Shown here one piece after another: positions 1 through 13,400 of a stretch of 64,000 bases of DNA. The translations under genes were made by a program, and so were the position numbers. The notes beneath the pieces were generated by a model that saw nothing but the letters and a program-made list of their open reading frames with translations, was not told where the DNA came from and searched no databases. The DNA lies in the NCBI RefSeq assembly GCF_907164915.1, contig NC_061862.1, positions 65,288,228-65,352,227 on the forward strand. The letters are read 5' to 3'. The first letter of the stretch is position 1. Every line of letters starts with the position of its first letter. Source of the stretch: Impatiens glandulifera (taxonomy: Eukaryota; Streptophyta; Magnoliopsida; Ericales; Balsaminaceae).

Positions 1-94
1 AAACAAATGAAAGCCACAACGAACACATGAACGAGAACCAAATCGATCCCGATCCCACCGAGCCTGAAACAAAGGCCATTTTCCCACTAATTAG

Positions 95-412
95 GTTAAA
101 AAGTCTGGCGTCGACGTGGATGATAGCGAAAGCCAAAGCATCTCGAAAATCATGAGCTCCGAAATCAAAGAAAGTCGCAACGTTGTCAAAGAAACCACCT
201 TAAAGGAAATAACTCAAACACTCAACTTCAAACTCAAGCCCAAAAGGAAAAAAGTGACAAGAGAAGCTAGCGAAGACGAAGAAGCCGGAACTCTATTGGG
301 AAATATATCCCAAAAAGATCTAAGGGTGACAAGAAAGAAGAAAAGAAAGAACAGTGGCAAAGACAAGAGAGACGAGTTCGAGGAAATCAACCCTATCATC
401 TTATTTAGTTGA
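95..412 (+). pseudogene. Unrecognised lysine/glutamate-rich coding fragment
   Basis: An open frame of about 105 codons runs from a stop at 92-94 to a stop at 410-412 and has no convincing ATG. It encodes a highly charged Lys/Glu-rich segment with several KRKK-type clusters. A second frame (positions 3-155) is also open and of coding-like composition, so the two could be one frame broken near position 100. I do not recognise the family. It could be the 3' part of a gene or retroelement ORF that begins left of the window. There is no neighbouring gene to help. Low confidence. Confidence 0.2.
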
Positions 413-1438
413 TTGGTGGCTAGTTTCATTCCTTATTCACTTTTGTACTTTGATTTCATATATTTGTGCGTTTCTTAGGCCAACTGTGGATTCTTTATGC
501 CCATTGTGGGTTGACTTTGAGCAAATTGTTATAAGCTCAATTTCAGCTCTTATACTCCTTTTACCTTTTCGGATAATTTTAATTAATATTTCTCAAAAAA
601 ATAATTATTTATAATTAAATAATATCCTAATTTATTACTCCTTAAATAAATAACCCAACTCAATAATATAGAATCTATTCATTCATAATTAAAAAACTCG
701 TAACTCATTCATTCCTAATTAAACTGATCAATTACCTACCATTAAACTATATTTAATTTATTTTACTTAATTAAAAAATGTCCCTATCAATACTAGTTTA
801 GTTTGTATTTATTTGAAAGATATAAATTTTTTCTCTTTCTTCTTTATAATTTGTATGGTTAAATCAGAGAAAACCATGTTCTGGCTTTGATTGAAATTTA
901 TTTTTTCAACAGATTTATATAATTTCAATTTTATAGTTATTTGTGTATATGCGAATCGTAAGAGAAAAAATAATATTATATATATTTTATACCAATAATT
1001 GATAAACCTTAAAAAAAAAAAAATCATACCTACTTAGCTTTTATTATTGTAAGTCGATTAGAAATATTATAGACTTTTTTTTTTATGATCTTCATACACG
1101 TTTTTTTGTTTCTTTGACCTAAAATTTTTATTTTTTTTCTTTTCGGTATTTTTATTTTTCTGATGCCATGCTTTGTTTTGTTTTGCTTAAACGATTCATA
1201 TTTTTTAATATTTCATGGATTATTTAAAAAAACATTGTGTTATATTGAGTTTTATGAAAATATTTTAACCTTAATAAAATATTAAAACATAACATATATA
1301 TTTGTCCAAAATAGACAAAGATCACATATAAATATACACAATCCTCTTAACTATAGAGTTAATTTATGTATTTTAATATAAACTCTTATAACTTTAATTT
1401 AAGAAAACCCATTTATTTAGTATAATCTAAAATGAGTT
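413..1438. other. AT-rich intergenic, no gene seen
   Basis: AT-rich sequence with many homopolymer runs and stops in all frames. I see no gene or recognisable repeat in it. Confidence 0.6.
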
Positions 1439-1487
1439 ATTATGACCAGGGGCGGAGCCAGGATTAAAAATTACCTAGGGCTGACTC

Positions 1488-2159
1488 CAACTTAAATCTC
1501 AGATTTAACTTTTTATGCTCCGCTTTTTTTCCAATAAAATTACCACGATTATTAGAAGATGGAGACTCGTCATGCCCTCTCAATGCACATGCTTGCAAAG
1601 TGAGCCACCGAGTGCTTTCAATAGTTGCTATAAGCCGTAATCTGTTATTTTGTTTTTCATCTGAATACTATACATTCAGTACTTTGTCAATATGACAAGG
1701 ATATTCATTAGATTATCAAGATATTCAACTGCTCTATTATGTGGTGAAATATTACATCTTATATGCATAACAAAAGAGTATTTATCCTCATCATTAACTT
1801 GCTTTTAATATTTGAATCCATCTATTGTAAATGTAGGTTTTTGGGGTTGCTTATTCAAACAAGAAACATAGGAAACAAAAAACAGCATTTTTCAAAGGAG
1901 AGTATTCTAACCAAGTAAATTTCTTAAACCAATGACTTTGGAACCGTCGAGTTTGATTTCCAAATTTGGTCGGCGGGTACTCATCCTTAATAGGTTGATA
2001 TGACACCATCTTGATATAAGCTCGTCTAATTTCATCCCTTTGATTAAAAGGATATTTCCATATCGAAATACGTGATGCTGGATCAAGTTTAAGAAAACTT
2101 ACATCAACATCAATTCTAAGAGATTTGTTAGGTTATTGAGTAGGGATATCAAATTCTTT
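1488..2159 (-). pseudogene. Truncated hAT transposase (TTF zinc finger / ZMYM-like type)
   Basis: Minus-strand translation gives several blocks typical of plant TTF-domain hAT transposases. From high to low coordinates: an LDPASR..YPFNQRDEIRRAYI segment, a WFKKFTWLEYS block followed by AVFCFLCFLF (about 1855-2110), then after a gap NNRLR..STRWLTLQACALRGHDES and NRGNFI (about 1500-1640). These match the family's WLEYS..DAAFC.CYLF and RWL..QACAFRGHDES signatures. There are in-frame stops (after PTQ near 2137 and after FLFE near 1852), and the downstream DUF4371 and C-terminal dimerisation regions are missing. It cannot make an active enzyme. Confidence 0.8.
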
Positions 2160-2177
2160 ATTTAAATACTGAATCAA

Positions 2178-2603
2178 ACCAATGTAACTATTTTAACTTG
2201 TTTATTAATATTAATTTATATTTTCTTATAAATTTTTGAAATGTTTAAAATTAAGAAATATAAAACACTATTATTATTTTAATTTTTATGTTTTACCCTT
2301 ATAAATAATTTGTATTATTATTATATTGAAATAAATAAAAAATAATGTATAATTATTATATAAATATAATTTTAAAATAAATAATATTAAACCAATGTAA
2401 CTATTTTAACTTGTTTATTAATATTAATTTATATTTTCTTATAAAATTTTGAAATAGTTTAAAATTAAGAAATATAAAACATTATTATTATTTTAATTTT
2501 TATATTTTACTCTTATAAATAATTTGTATTATTAATTATATTGAAATAAAAAAAATGTATAATTATTATATAAATATAATTTTAAAATAGATAATATTAT
2601 TAT
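2178..2603. repeat. 213-bp tandem duplication inside the hAT element
   Basis: The block starting ACCAATGTAACTATTTTAAC at 2178 recurs at 2391, an offset of 213 bp. The two copies stay nearly identical for about 210 bp, with only a few substitutions and short indels. The duplication lies between the transposase remnant and the right-hand terminus, in AT-rich non-coding sequence. Confidence 0.85.
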
Positions 2604-2816
2604 ATGATTTACATTATTTATATATTAATTAAAAGTTATGTATTAGAAAATGTGAGGGTAGGGGTTGATCACTTGACTTCATTTTTATAGTTTAGTTACA
2701 TAGCCAACTAGATTAAGAGTCATATGTGAAATAGATATATAAAATATTTTATTTTAAGATTTTAATTTAGCTGGAGCCCACCCTAACCCATGTGTGGCTC
2801 CGCCCCTGATTATGAC

Positions 2817-3646
2817 AATATTGTTTTTTTGTTGTTGAAACTAGTGTAGTTATTTGATCAAAATACAACAATATTAATTTTCTTAAATAATTTAATATTT
2901 AATATAAAATATATTTTCAAACTTTGTAACTCTTTTTTCTATTTTAACAAATTTGATGTGAAAAGTCAGTTTTGGTCAACCTTGACTTCTTAAGCAAGGT
3001 AGGTATCTGGTTTTTGTAGTCTGATCGAATTTGGACTTCATGGATTATTGTAATCATTAATCAAACACTTTACATTTTTTATGGGTATATTACTCATATA
3101 TTTTGATTATGTTTGTGATTATATCTCGAATTCTTATTTGTCCCTCCTTGACAATAAAATAATATTCATAGTACTTTTCTTTTAGTCGATAGCAAGTTTT
3201 GAATATATAATTATTTTTCATTCATTTATCAAAGATAATGATATTCAAAAGAAAATAATATAAGAGCAGTTTTACATTCAAATTTTTGTAGAAGAAAAGA
3301 ATGGATATAATATGGAGTACTTGATTTTTATTTTTAAATTTATATGAACATGATGATTTTTTCTTTTAAATATAGTCTCATTTGTTTGACTTATTTTAAG
3401 TGTTTCTATTATTTTTTAGCTAAGTTGTAATTGTTTTACCTTTAAAATATATCTCAATTTTAAAAAATAAAAATATTATTACTAAGCACAGTAACAAAAT
3501 ATTTACGTTTTTGTGAAACAAACCTATTACATCTAGTCGTTTTCAAGAAAATAAAATCATCTCATAAAATTCTGATAAAAAATAAAATAATACATAAAAT
3601 TATTTAATAGGGTTCCAATGAATACATCCAAACATACAAAATATAG
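2817..3646. other. AT-rich intergenic, no gene seen
   Basis: Stops in all frames and no recognisable coding segment or repeat. Confidence 0.55.
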
Positions 3647-4101
3647 TAGAAACTGGATAAATTAATACTCGATTATTTAAAAAACTCTCTAAGATAATAT
3701 TTTTGGTCGGTCGCGACTCGGGGATAAGGTGCTAAATTAATAATTCGCTAAAATTATAAGATAATACATTTTTGATAATTTTTTAGACCCCATATAAAAT
3801 ATAAATTAATAATTCCTTATATATAGCATATTACATGAATGATTTAGGAAGGTTTCTTGAAAAATAACTCAATTGTCTTTTGTTTTTTTTTTAAAATCAA
3901 TTTCTCTTTGATTGTTATTTCTAATTTTCTTTAGCATGGTAAAAACTTCTGGTGTTGTTTTCTCATAACTCAACAAGAAATTGTTCAATGTGATTGTCAC
4001 TCTAATAGATTCGTTTTGCGAATAATTATTAATTTATCGATTAATTAATAACTCTTTTAATTAATAAATTTTTGTCGTCCCAAGTCTATTATTATATAGA
4101 G

Positions 4102-4107
<6 letters not shown>
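3647..4107. mobile_element. MITE-like element with short imperfect inverted ends
   Basis: The left end reads TAGAAACTGGATAAATTAATA. The right end read on the other strand begins TTAGAAACTCTATATAATAATA, and both continue into a G-rich GACTCGGG/GACTTGGG motif. This gives imperfect terminal inverted repeats of about 45 bp around a 461-bp non-coding body rich in ATTAATAATT words. A (TA)n tract abuts the right end, so a target duplication cannot be read. The superfamily is not assigned. Confidence 0.4.
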
Positions 4108-4132
<25 letters not shown>

Positions 4133-5905
4133 ATAATAATATTTTTTCTTTACTTTAATTGCATTACATATTTGCAAAACTTCTTAAATCTTAAGAATTG
4201 ATTTTTATATTTGAGTGATGTTACATTTAGAGATCTATTTAATTACCCACATTCATATTATTTTATTGAAACAATCAAACATAAATATAAGATTACAACA
4301 CATTTTCTCATTACCCTCTTAATCAACCAAACTCGATGTAGTAATTTTGTTTGTTGTATAAATTTGATTTTTTATTTTATTGAATTAAAAAAAAAAATCA
4401 ATACTATCTTTACAAATATAACCAATTTGAATTTAAGACATTCTTAATTATACAAATTATATAAATTTTGTATTGTCTTATTGTAATATAGAGAAAATTG
4501 TAGATAAAATATTAATAAATTGACCAACCAGATTTTATATCCCATTCAATGTGAATAAAATGTTTGATATTTAATAGTAATAATTTATAATCTTAAAAAC
4601 TTAACCTAACAATTAATGTTAATCAAATTGAAGACTGACTTCATTTATTGGCTCCAAAACTTATGCTAATTGTTGCTAAGATTAATTAGTTGAAAAGTTA
4701 AGTATTTTAGAAATTATTTTTATATTTTAAATGAAATTGATTATATATGTTAATAATATAAACATATAATTATTGTTTAAATTAAAATATTTATGATACA
4801 ATTTTAATTAAAACAAATAAATATTTAAAAGCAATAATATATATGGTGTGAGAGATTCACATAACTAATGACTGAATTTCTTTAGGTTTGATAACAGGTT
4901 TATAAATTTATTTGGTTATTTATTCAGTTGATCAATTAAATAATTTGTATTTTCTTAATAAAATGATGCAGTTTATTATTATTATTATTGTTATTATCGC
5001 AGTAGTAGTTCATTTATAATGAAAATAATGAGAGTTTATCACACAAACATAATATTAAAAAAACACATAAATCTTTTATTAATAAAAAGTTAAATATTTA
5101 TTTTTAAATCATAAGTGAGTTTTATTGGAATTTATTTGAATAAACGTTGTATTACTAAAAATAATTTGGATGGTTCTTAATTTTGAAAAATATTTTTTTT
5201 TAATAAAAGTATTTAAAGTTATTAATATATAATTATAAAATAACTTATATTTAAAAAGGTTATAAAAATATTTTATTAAATAAATGAAGTGATGTTATTA
5301 AAAATATAATAAATAAAATAATGTTTAATTATATATATTTAAAAAAATATGAAATATTAAAAAATATATATTTAAAAGACTTTTCAAAATATTGACCTTT
5401 GACAATGATGTCCAAAAGGCATGTGTTTGAGGGTTTGGTAACTTGGATCCGAGTTGCTGAATTTGATAATGGAATTGGAGTAAATTGATATAATTAATAT
5501 AAATACTATATATTATGATTTTTTTTTCATAATAACAATATTTTAGATAGATCACTTTATTTTTTCTAATATATTTTATAATTCATTAAATTATTACAAT
5601 ATATAGTTTAAGATTAGAGTATCTATTTAAAAGAGACATGTTATTTGTTCAATTTTATTAAAAATATTTTAAATTGAAGTTGTGAATTATATATTCATAT
5701 GGATAGATGTTTTAATTTTTTTAAACAATTTTTTATAATATATTAATAAATTATAAAAAAAAATTAAAAGAAAAAATATTATTATTATTATTATTATTAT
5801 TATTTTTTAAAGAATGAGTCTTTGTCATGAAAGGTAGATGTACAATGATCAGCTGTCTTCTTCCATTTGTTTATATATTCAAGTTTCAACTGATGGGAAT
5901 AATAA

Positions 5906-5907
<2 letters not shown>
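4108..5907. other. AT-rich intergenic with short microsatellites, no gene
   Basis: Contains a (TA)n run at about 4109-4131 and an (ATT)n run near 5781-5803. The open frames here are low-complexity by-products of AT-rich DNA. Confidence 0.55.

Positions 5908-5984
<77 letters not shown>
5908..5984. repeat. (TA)n microsatellite
   Basis: An uninterrupted TA dinucleotide run of about 76 bp. Confidence 0.95.
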
Positions 5985-5987
<3 letters not shown>

Positions 5988-7775
5988 GTTTGATAAGTCA
6001 ATCTAGAAAGGCTGGTGCTGGACTTAATTAATGAATATGTTATCAAGTAGTAGTTAAATATTTAAATTATTATTATTTCGATCTTTCCTATACCTAGAAC
6101 AGTGTAATGTAAGTGATCCAACATGACCCCAATTGCTTATAATTAATTAATTTAAAGGTGACTATTATCTTAATTAAATTAATAATTTTACAAGACTTTT
6201 TTTTTTAACAAAAACAAAAGAAGGTCTAAGGAGTAACATTTAATTGTTACTTCATATATTAAATAAAATAATATTTACTCATAATTAGTATATATGCAAT
6301 GTGAAGAGATGACACCACCATGATTCATAAAAAAAAAAACCAGCTAGCTAGTTTGACTTTGAACTAAAAAAAATCTATTATATTATCATTTTAATTATTA
6401 AATTATTTAATTTATTAATTAAAATATCAAAATACTCTTATTTTATTTTATTAAATTTAAATTTTAAATATAAATATTATTTTAGCAATGTATCTTAAAA
6501 GAACCCATTTTTTTTAAAAAAAAAAAAAAAACTTCATAAAAGTCTAAAAAAACAAGACGAAGCAAGCTGATCCTAAAGAACAAAATTTTGGTAGGGAAAA
6601 AACTCACATAATTAGACCAAAAATGTAAGAAAAAAAAGGAAAAAGTAATTGTATAAAAGAATAAAAAAATCCACTTTGAGAAATGTGGTAACAAGTTTTT
6701 ATAGAGATGACAACTATAATTAATGATATATAAATTAATAATGAAGAATAAAATTAGAAAACTATATACAACATACTCAATTAAAATATAAAAAAAAATG
6801 AAAATGACAGTTTAGGGCCTTCATCAATATTCACCTAACATTGAATATTTAACTTCAATTTTTTCAACCCCTTTGAAATTAAGGAGTTAATTTATTGTAA
6901 TTCAAACTGTATAAAAACTCTTTTAATATAGATTTATTTTTTTTATTAAGACATGTGAAAGGTTTAAACAAAAATAACACATTATATAAGTAATTACACG
7001 AGTTTACAATAGTTAATAACATGAAAAAAATAACAAACTAATTAATAAAAAGTAGATCATGCATGGCTCAATGTCAAAATTCTTTAAAGAACTTAATTAG
7101 TTTAACATAAAGATTCAGCTCAAACTTGAATTTGTCAAGTTCGATTTGCGTTTGTTTTACAAGGTTTATTATATCCTCTCTTAGTAAAAGAAACTATAAA
7201 ATACATAAACTTGTGCATAATAAATAAGTCAATACTTATGTCACACCAAAATAAAATAAAATCTATAAAACGAGTTTAAGTTACGAAAATTTTGTCTAAG
7301 AATTATATCAAAGCTATCGAATTCAATTTTCACTAAAAACTCATTAATTTAATTTAAAGTGAGAAATTAAAGTTCGTAGTACTTAAAAGATACATAAAAT
7401 TTGGGGACAGCCATCATAAAAAGTTAAATCTAGATAATAAATGAAACTTAGCATTCAAAGAACAAACAATATTGGTCAATGTTTACAAAATATTGATTTG
7501 ATTAAGATGTTATAAGCGTTCACCAAGTCCAGATAATTTTCTATATTTTTCTTTCCTGTTTGACATTTGCAAGTAATTGTTTATGTGAGCAAATTTCTCC
7601 ATCCTTTGTCTCCATGTGGGTGAATTCCTTTCAAGGTCAAACATGTACAAATGTACTGGACAAATTGTATTAGAGGAAATAAGTAATAATAAAGGAGGAT
7701 GTTATAGATATAATGTTGTCACTAGAAAAAAAATATGAAATATCAAGTTACCCAATCTTTACTAAAATATGTAGA
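5985..7775. other. AT-rich intergenic, no gene seen
   Basis: No conserved coding segment. Frames such as the one at 6482-6694 translate to Phe-rich low-complexity peptides. Confidence 0.55.
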
Positions 7776-8267
7776 TAGGGGCATGATAAAAATTTAGATA
7801 GGGTTACTCGAATCGAAATCGAAACTGTCCCGTATCTAAATGATCCGAAATTATCGATTTTGAATTTCGATCCAATTTTTTACAAAAATCCGTTTATTTT
7901 ACAAATTAGGTTTTTCTTTTTTAATTTGAACATAATTTTTACAATGAAATGTTTGTTTTATAAATTTCAAGATTTTGACTCTTAAACATTTTTTTTAATT
8001 TGTTAAATTTTTTAACTGATTAATATATATTAAATGATAATATTATTAAAAAGACTGTTTTTTTAAAATAAAATATTTAACCTTATATCTTAGAAAAAAA
8101 ATTAAAATGGTATGACTTTTACAAATAAAAAAAATGTCCTTTTTTCTCAAATACAGTATCGACGGGTCAATATTCGGGTATCCAACCCAATTTTAACATG
8201 AAAAGTTTGGTTCTTGATTTATCCGACCCAATAGGTATCCGCTATCCTCAAAGTTTAGAATGCCCTA
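7776..8267. mobile_element. Possible non-autonomous hAT-like repeat
   Basis: The ends read TAGGGGCATGATA (left) and, on the other strand, TAGGGCATTCTAAAC (right). Near both ends are GGGTA/CCGA words (for example CCGAAATTATCGATTTTGAA and CGGGTATCCAACCCAATT). This pattern is typical of small plant hAT-type repeats. No clear 8-bp duplication flanks it, so this is tentative. Confidence 0.3.
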
Positions 8268-8895
8268 TGCAAAATAACATTTGTGGCAGAAATTAAAACA
8301 ATTATATTAGTTATAAGCTTTTTTATATATATAATTTTAATAACTATTATAAAAATATAAATGAAATTAAGTATCCATAGAAAAAAAAGTTAGAAATTTT
8401 AAAGATGGATAAAAGATTACATTGAAACAAAAGATTAATAGTTTTAAATAGATATTAATATAGTTATATATATGTCATTTAAGTAACTAGAAAATTAGAA
8501 ATTTATAATATATAATTATATAAGGGACTAATATTATAATGTACTTGTTTGTAAGGGTTAATATTATAAAATAAATTGGGGTTAATATTATAATAATATA
8601 AATAGGGTTAATATAAATTGGAGGAGGGTTTCCTATGCAATAAAATATGAAGTATGACCCTACTGCCGGTCAGTGCCGGCTTGGCCTTTGGGCTGCCCCC
8701 ATCTCCAATATAGATTCTTTTTTTCATATGTTTTGCTAATTTGTCTTAGCTTAATTGTATATAAATAATAATTCTTTGTTAACAATTAAAAAAAAAATAC
8801 ATTAAACTTTAATTGAAAATGACTTTTTTTAAACTTTAATATCTCTAATGCATACAATTTGATAGAATTTGACGAAGATCATTACTCATGTAGAG
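8268..8895. other. AT-rich intergenic, no gene seen
   Basis: A short GC-rich patch, TGCCGGTCAGTGCCGGC, at about 8662-8678 resembles a hAT-type terminus, but I found no partner end. Otherwise AT-rich without coding potential. Confidence 0.45.
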
Positions 8896-8898
8896 TAA

Positions 8899-9178
8899 GA
8901 GCTCGTTTGATCTTTAGTTTTTTGGATTTTTACTGGGTTTTATCCTAAAAAACCTAGTTTGATGAAATTTTAAAAAAACTAGTTTTTTCTTATTTAAAGA
9001 CAAAAATGCCCTTAATTATTTCTCTCTCTATTTAGAAAATAATTAAATAATTTGGATAATTTTGGTATTTGATGGATAAAAAGAGAGATAAGATTGATGA
9101 AGTGATGGTTGAAATGATGGTTGGGATTTTGGATAAAATCTGGGTAAAACCCCAAAAACCACTAGATCAAACAAGGCC
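8899..9178. mobile_element. PIF/Harbinger-type MITE (280 bp)
   Basis: The terminal inverted repeat GAGCTCGTTTGATC at the left pairs with GATCAAACAAGGCC at the right. The similarity extends inward for about 45 bp through the GGATTTTTACTGGGTTTTATCC and GGATAAAATCTGGGTAAAAC segments. A 3-bp TAA flanks both ends (8896-8898 and 9179-9181), the TWA duplication expected for PIF/Harbinger. There is no internal transposase, so it is non-autonomous. Confidence 0.7.
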
Positions 9179-9268
9179 TAAGGGGCAAGTAGTATTTCTC
9201 AATCTTGTCCATCATTTGTTTGGCCTCATGCATGTCTACTCGAGTAAGAATGTCGTCATTATATTTCA

Positions 9269-9407
9269 GATCCTCTGCTCCCAATTATTACCTGCCCTGT
9301 TCCCTTTTCACATGGGAGAGACAGAATAGTAATTTTTTTAAGGACTGTTTTACCCCTTCTTTGTGAGAGTGAACATGAGACCAGATAAGAGTTGGAAGCA
9401 GAGGATC
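9269..9407. mobile_element. Short inverted-repeat MITE, family copy 1
   Basis: GATCCTCTGCTCCCAATTAT at the left pairs imperfectly with the complement of GTTGGAAGCAGAGGATC at the right, giving 35-45 bp arms around a small A/T core. A second copy with the same layout lies at 43269-43416, which supports a dispersed family. Confidence 0.62.
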
Positions 9408-10445
9408 CAAACTGCGTCATTATACATCAATTTAGAGATGAAGAATCATTAGAAACATAATGCAGATGTTCACGTCACTTAAATGAGCAATGTCGAAAGA
9501 AATGTGATACAGTGAATTGTTAATAAAAATAAGTATCTAAATGCATTAACTTTTATCAATCTTCTATATTCAAATACCAAATTTCAAGTATTGAAATGAT
9601 GTCGGTGTTATGAGGACCCACAACTTATTTTGAAGTTAGAATCATTAGAAAGGGCAATTTTGAAGGATTGGTAAGTAATCTCAAAGGAGATGGTCCATAA
9701 TGTTTAATAATAATGATTTATGATTAATAATAATAAGATACAACTAATTGACTTATTTATAATTAAGATTAATAGAAGACTATATTAATTAGGGATTAAG
9801 CTGACAGCCTGATGTATTAATTATTAAGGATTTCATTATATATAGTTGACCGACCGTACACAACAATTCCAAAAAAAAATGGACATGCCTGTTCATCATG
9901 TAGTAATAAAAGACCATAACAACTAATGACTATTGACGTGGTCTTGATTGAGAGAGTATAAATTTTAATTTTAATTTCAAACTATAATATTTGAAAACTG
10001 GTATTTTATTATAATGGGTTTGTTTGAAAATCCGATTTAGATAAAATAATGTTGTGAAATACACTTTAATATATATATGTTCGATCAACTTACGTATACA
10101 AACATTATTCAATTGAAAAACTCTTAAAGGTAGTATTGAAAGAATTTGTTTTTAATTTAATATAAGATTATTCCATTGAAAAAGAAAGTGCCTTCTGTAT
10201 GTCAAACTTCTGACCATTTGCCAAATCAAACGTAAGAACATAAACATCAATAAATATTTTTGATTACACAATCTTCCATGTAATATTCATTCCACAACAC
10301 ACACAATGGCCACAAACAGTAGCTGTTTCAATTTCAATTAATAATATGATAAAATTGCAACAAGTCACACAGACAAACTCGACTAGTAAGATTAAATCGA
10401 GAATAAATGGGGCCAAGAAGGGTGACTACCAAAGAGATGGTGTTT
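9408..10445. other. Intergenic, including VTI11 downstream region
   Basis: AT-rich with no coding segment. The last few hundred bases should contain the 3' UTR and polyadenylation site of the VTI11 gene, but I could not fix an end point. Confidence 0.5.
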
Positions 10446-13400
10446 CTACTTCTTAAGTTTGAAGTATAAGATCAAGATAATAGCAAGGACAAGGACAAGG
10501 ATGATCGAGCCAATAATCCACTTGTTCCTGCTCATTCTCCTTGACATGTTTGTCAAGATTTTCTTGCTCCTGCTTATGTTATCGTCTACTCCATGAAGCT
10601 GCAAACCATAATATACAAGTAGAATCAGTATTTGATCAAGAATCAACATCAAATGAAACTCGTGTATTTGGAAACAGTTTTTGGGTAAGTTATGAATTTA
10701 GATTAAAAAGAGTGAATACATTTTTGAATCTATGTGTAATTAAGTAGATACTTGACAAAAGAAAGTGTTTCCATGTCCAAATTATTGGGTTGTGGTGGAA
10801 ATATTTTATTGGTTATGCTTTCCAAAAATTAAGTGAATCTTGAAAGTAATTTTTTTTCATGTTGTAACAAATAGTCTAATAAGATCAATACAAATTCTAT
10901 ATATATATACCAAATGAAACAAAAATTAAATGGATCATTATATATCAAATGAAACAACAAAAATTACACTATAATTTGGATCATAATCCAAAATATACTA
11001 AATTTAAACTGGTCTTGAAGGCTCGAACCAACAACTTTGTGGTCACGAGCCTTGCTATCTACTACTGAACTAAACGGGCCTTCCCAAAGAAAAAAAACAA
11101 CTTCAATTTTAATTTTACAATTTTTCAGTGGGATTGTGATCAAACAAAATACAAGTTTTCAAACTCATTATGTTTGATAGTAGTGACATGATTTGAAAAT
11201 GGGCTTGTGTTTCAATTCGAATATGGGTTTGTGTCTGAATTCAGATACGAGTCTCAGCAAAAACTATTGATAACTTTTTAGATACAAAATCCAAGTTCAT
11301 ATGGTATAAAGGTGTGGTTGGTTGGGATACATCATAAATCTGACACCTTCAAGCGCACACCACGGTCGATCAAACTACATCCGGTTACCTTCAAATTTAT
11401 ACAATTTGTAGGTCTCATTTTTTAAGACCCTAACGTTTCCTCCGGACAGAAGAGCAATTCTACGGCCAATGCCTTTTTTCAGGCGTATCCCACTTTCCAA
11501 TCAGAATTTAGGCCAGAATATGCCCATTCTCCAAATGGGATCTCACCCCTGGTGAGAAACCAACCCAAATGGTGTTTGAATAAACCACCTAATATTTCTG
11601 AATAGGAAACTCTAGGGAGAATAGCACACACAGCAACTTAATTATTAAATTTTGTAGGAATTTATGACTAAACATGTGATGACTAATACTAATTTGTTTT
11701 TTTTTTCAATCATAGTTGATGGCTTGATGCGACTTTAGCATTGACTATAGTTTTTTATGGAAGTTTTATTTTCTCAAAAGAATAAAAGATTAATTTTGTA
11801 CCGTGTTATGGGCATGCAATAGAGATTGTCGCTGCTGATGCAGATCTTGAAGAATAGAGACACCAAGCTCCTCTGTCTCCAGCATGGTTCTTCTACTATC
11901 CCTGACCCTGTCACTGGACTTGTTTATCCTCTCCGTTGACATCAACAACCTTGTCCTTTGATCAGCTGATACCTATTACATTGAGAATATTTAGTAAACA
12001 CCTTAAACAATCAGATATGACATGAAAATTCAAAAAGAGAATTGCACCAAAAAGCTCATTTTGCTTTCTGAACTTTTAAAAATGACTTAATTTGAAGTAA
12101 AGGAAGCAAAACGAGCATTTGATGCAAATTCAGGAAGCAAAATGAACTATTATTCAAATAAATACATAACCCAATTCAGAATATTCAAAGCCCGCAGACT
12201 CAATGGCCCGGTTATCCTCAGAAAGGCCAGGCATTGTTTTAATGGTTTGGTAAGATTCTCAACATTCTCATAAAACCAAATTTATGACAAACGAATCATA
12301 TCTGTACATTTTATACATCTTTTAAGTGCAGTTTGTTAACTGAAATTTCCCAGCAAGTTCAATGAGAATCGAACTAGATACTACTACCCCGAACTTGAGT
12401 AATAAAAATAAATAACAACAAGCAAAACAAATAACAAAGTGACATACAGTCATAGCATCAGCCATCCCTGATTCAAGCAACTCATCCCTTGCAGCTTGGT
12501 TTAGGTTAGTTGATGTAATCCTTTTGACTTCACTCTTCAAATTGTTCAGATCAGATTTGTATTCCCTCAATTTTGAAAGCAATACAGCCTTTACATTAGG
12601 CTGCAAACTTCTTGCCTCAAGGTCCATTTTTCGGACCTGAAAGATAAAACGGTGCCTTAATGAAATTTTATAATAAAGCAATAAAAAACCACTAATAAAC
12701 AAATAACCATCATCAGCTTACCAGGGACTCCGCTTCATCCAATCCTGTTTGTATTTCAGAAACCTTTTGCTTCTTTTGCTCTACAGACAAGGAGATTTAA
12801 TACATTCATAGATAAATTTCTGAAGCACACAGTTGAATATAGAATATATCAACAAAAGAAAAAAGTTGAACAACATGGCATTGTTCAAATTTCAGAAGTA
12901 GAGGTAAAAGGAAAAATCATATTTAGAAAGTCTATAATCTTTCAAACAAATATCTCATAAGACACCTGAAAACTTGTATTAGAAATGTTAGATAACAGTT
13001 TATAGCTTAATTTCAGTTCATATTTAGCTAGAAAATCTGGTTTAGTTCGATAAGTTATAGATTACTACTTAACACGGTAATATACTAAGACTAAGAGCAC
13101 ATAAAAGACAACTTTAACCCCTCTAAATCAATCAAATTATGTTACTACAAGGGTAGAATATTCTTTAAGTACTTTCGACCCACATTAGTTCCACATTGTA
13201 TCAAATCAACTTAAGTACTCGTATATTTTCATTTGGTTTATTCAACATTTATTTTTCAGACAATAACTAATTTGTCATTTAGAACTCAGTATTCACCATT
13301 CAAGACTTAATATTTAGTTTATCAATCGCACCCTAAGGGTCATATTGGTTCATAACAGTCCACCGCACTCCACGATGCTAGCCCCGGGCTAACACTGCAA

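Larger units (their letters stand above)
1447..2808 (-). mobile_element. hAT-superfamily DNA transposon, internally deleted
   Basis: The element has 14-bp terminal inverted repeats (CAGGGGCGGAGCCA at 1447-1460, its complement ending at 2808). It is flanked by a perfect 8-bp target duplication, ATTATGAC, at 1439-1446 and 2809-2816. An 8-bp duplication and a CAGGG-type terminus are hAT hallmarks. The inside carries a broken minus-strand transposase (1488-2159) and a 213-bp tandem duplication (2178-2603). At 1.36 kb it is far shorter than an autonomous hAT, so it is a deletion derivative that would need a transposase supplied in trans. The perfect duplication suggests a fairly recent insertion. 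Confidence 0.87.

Noticed and set aside
4211..4447. 78-aa plus-strand frame
   Set aside because: AT-rich, no ATG context or similarity; stops are sparse by chance.
11011..11080. tRNA gene candidate (minus)
   Set aside because: A and B boxes are present, but the 5' end has no complementary acceptor strand after the T-arm, so it is called a SINE head instead.
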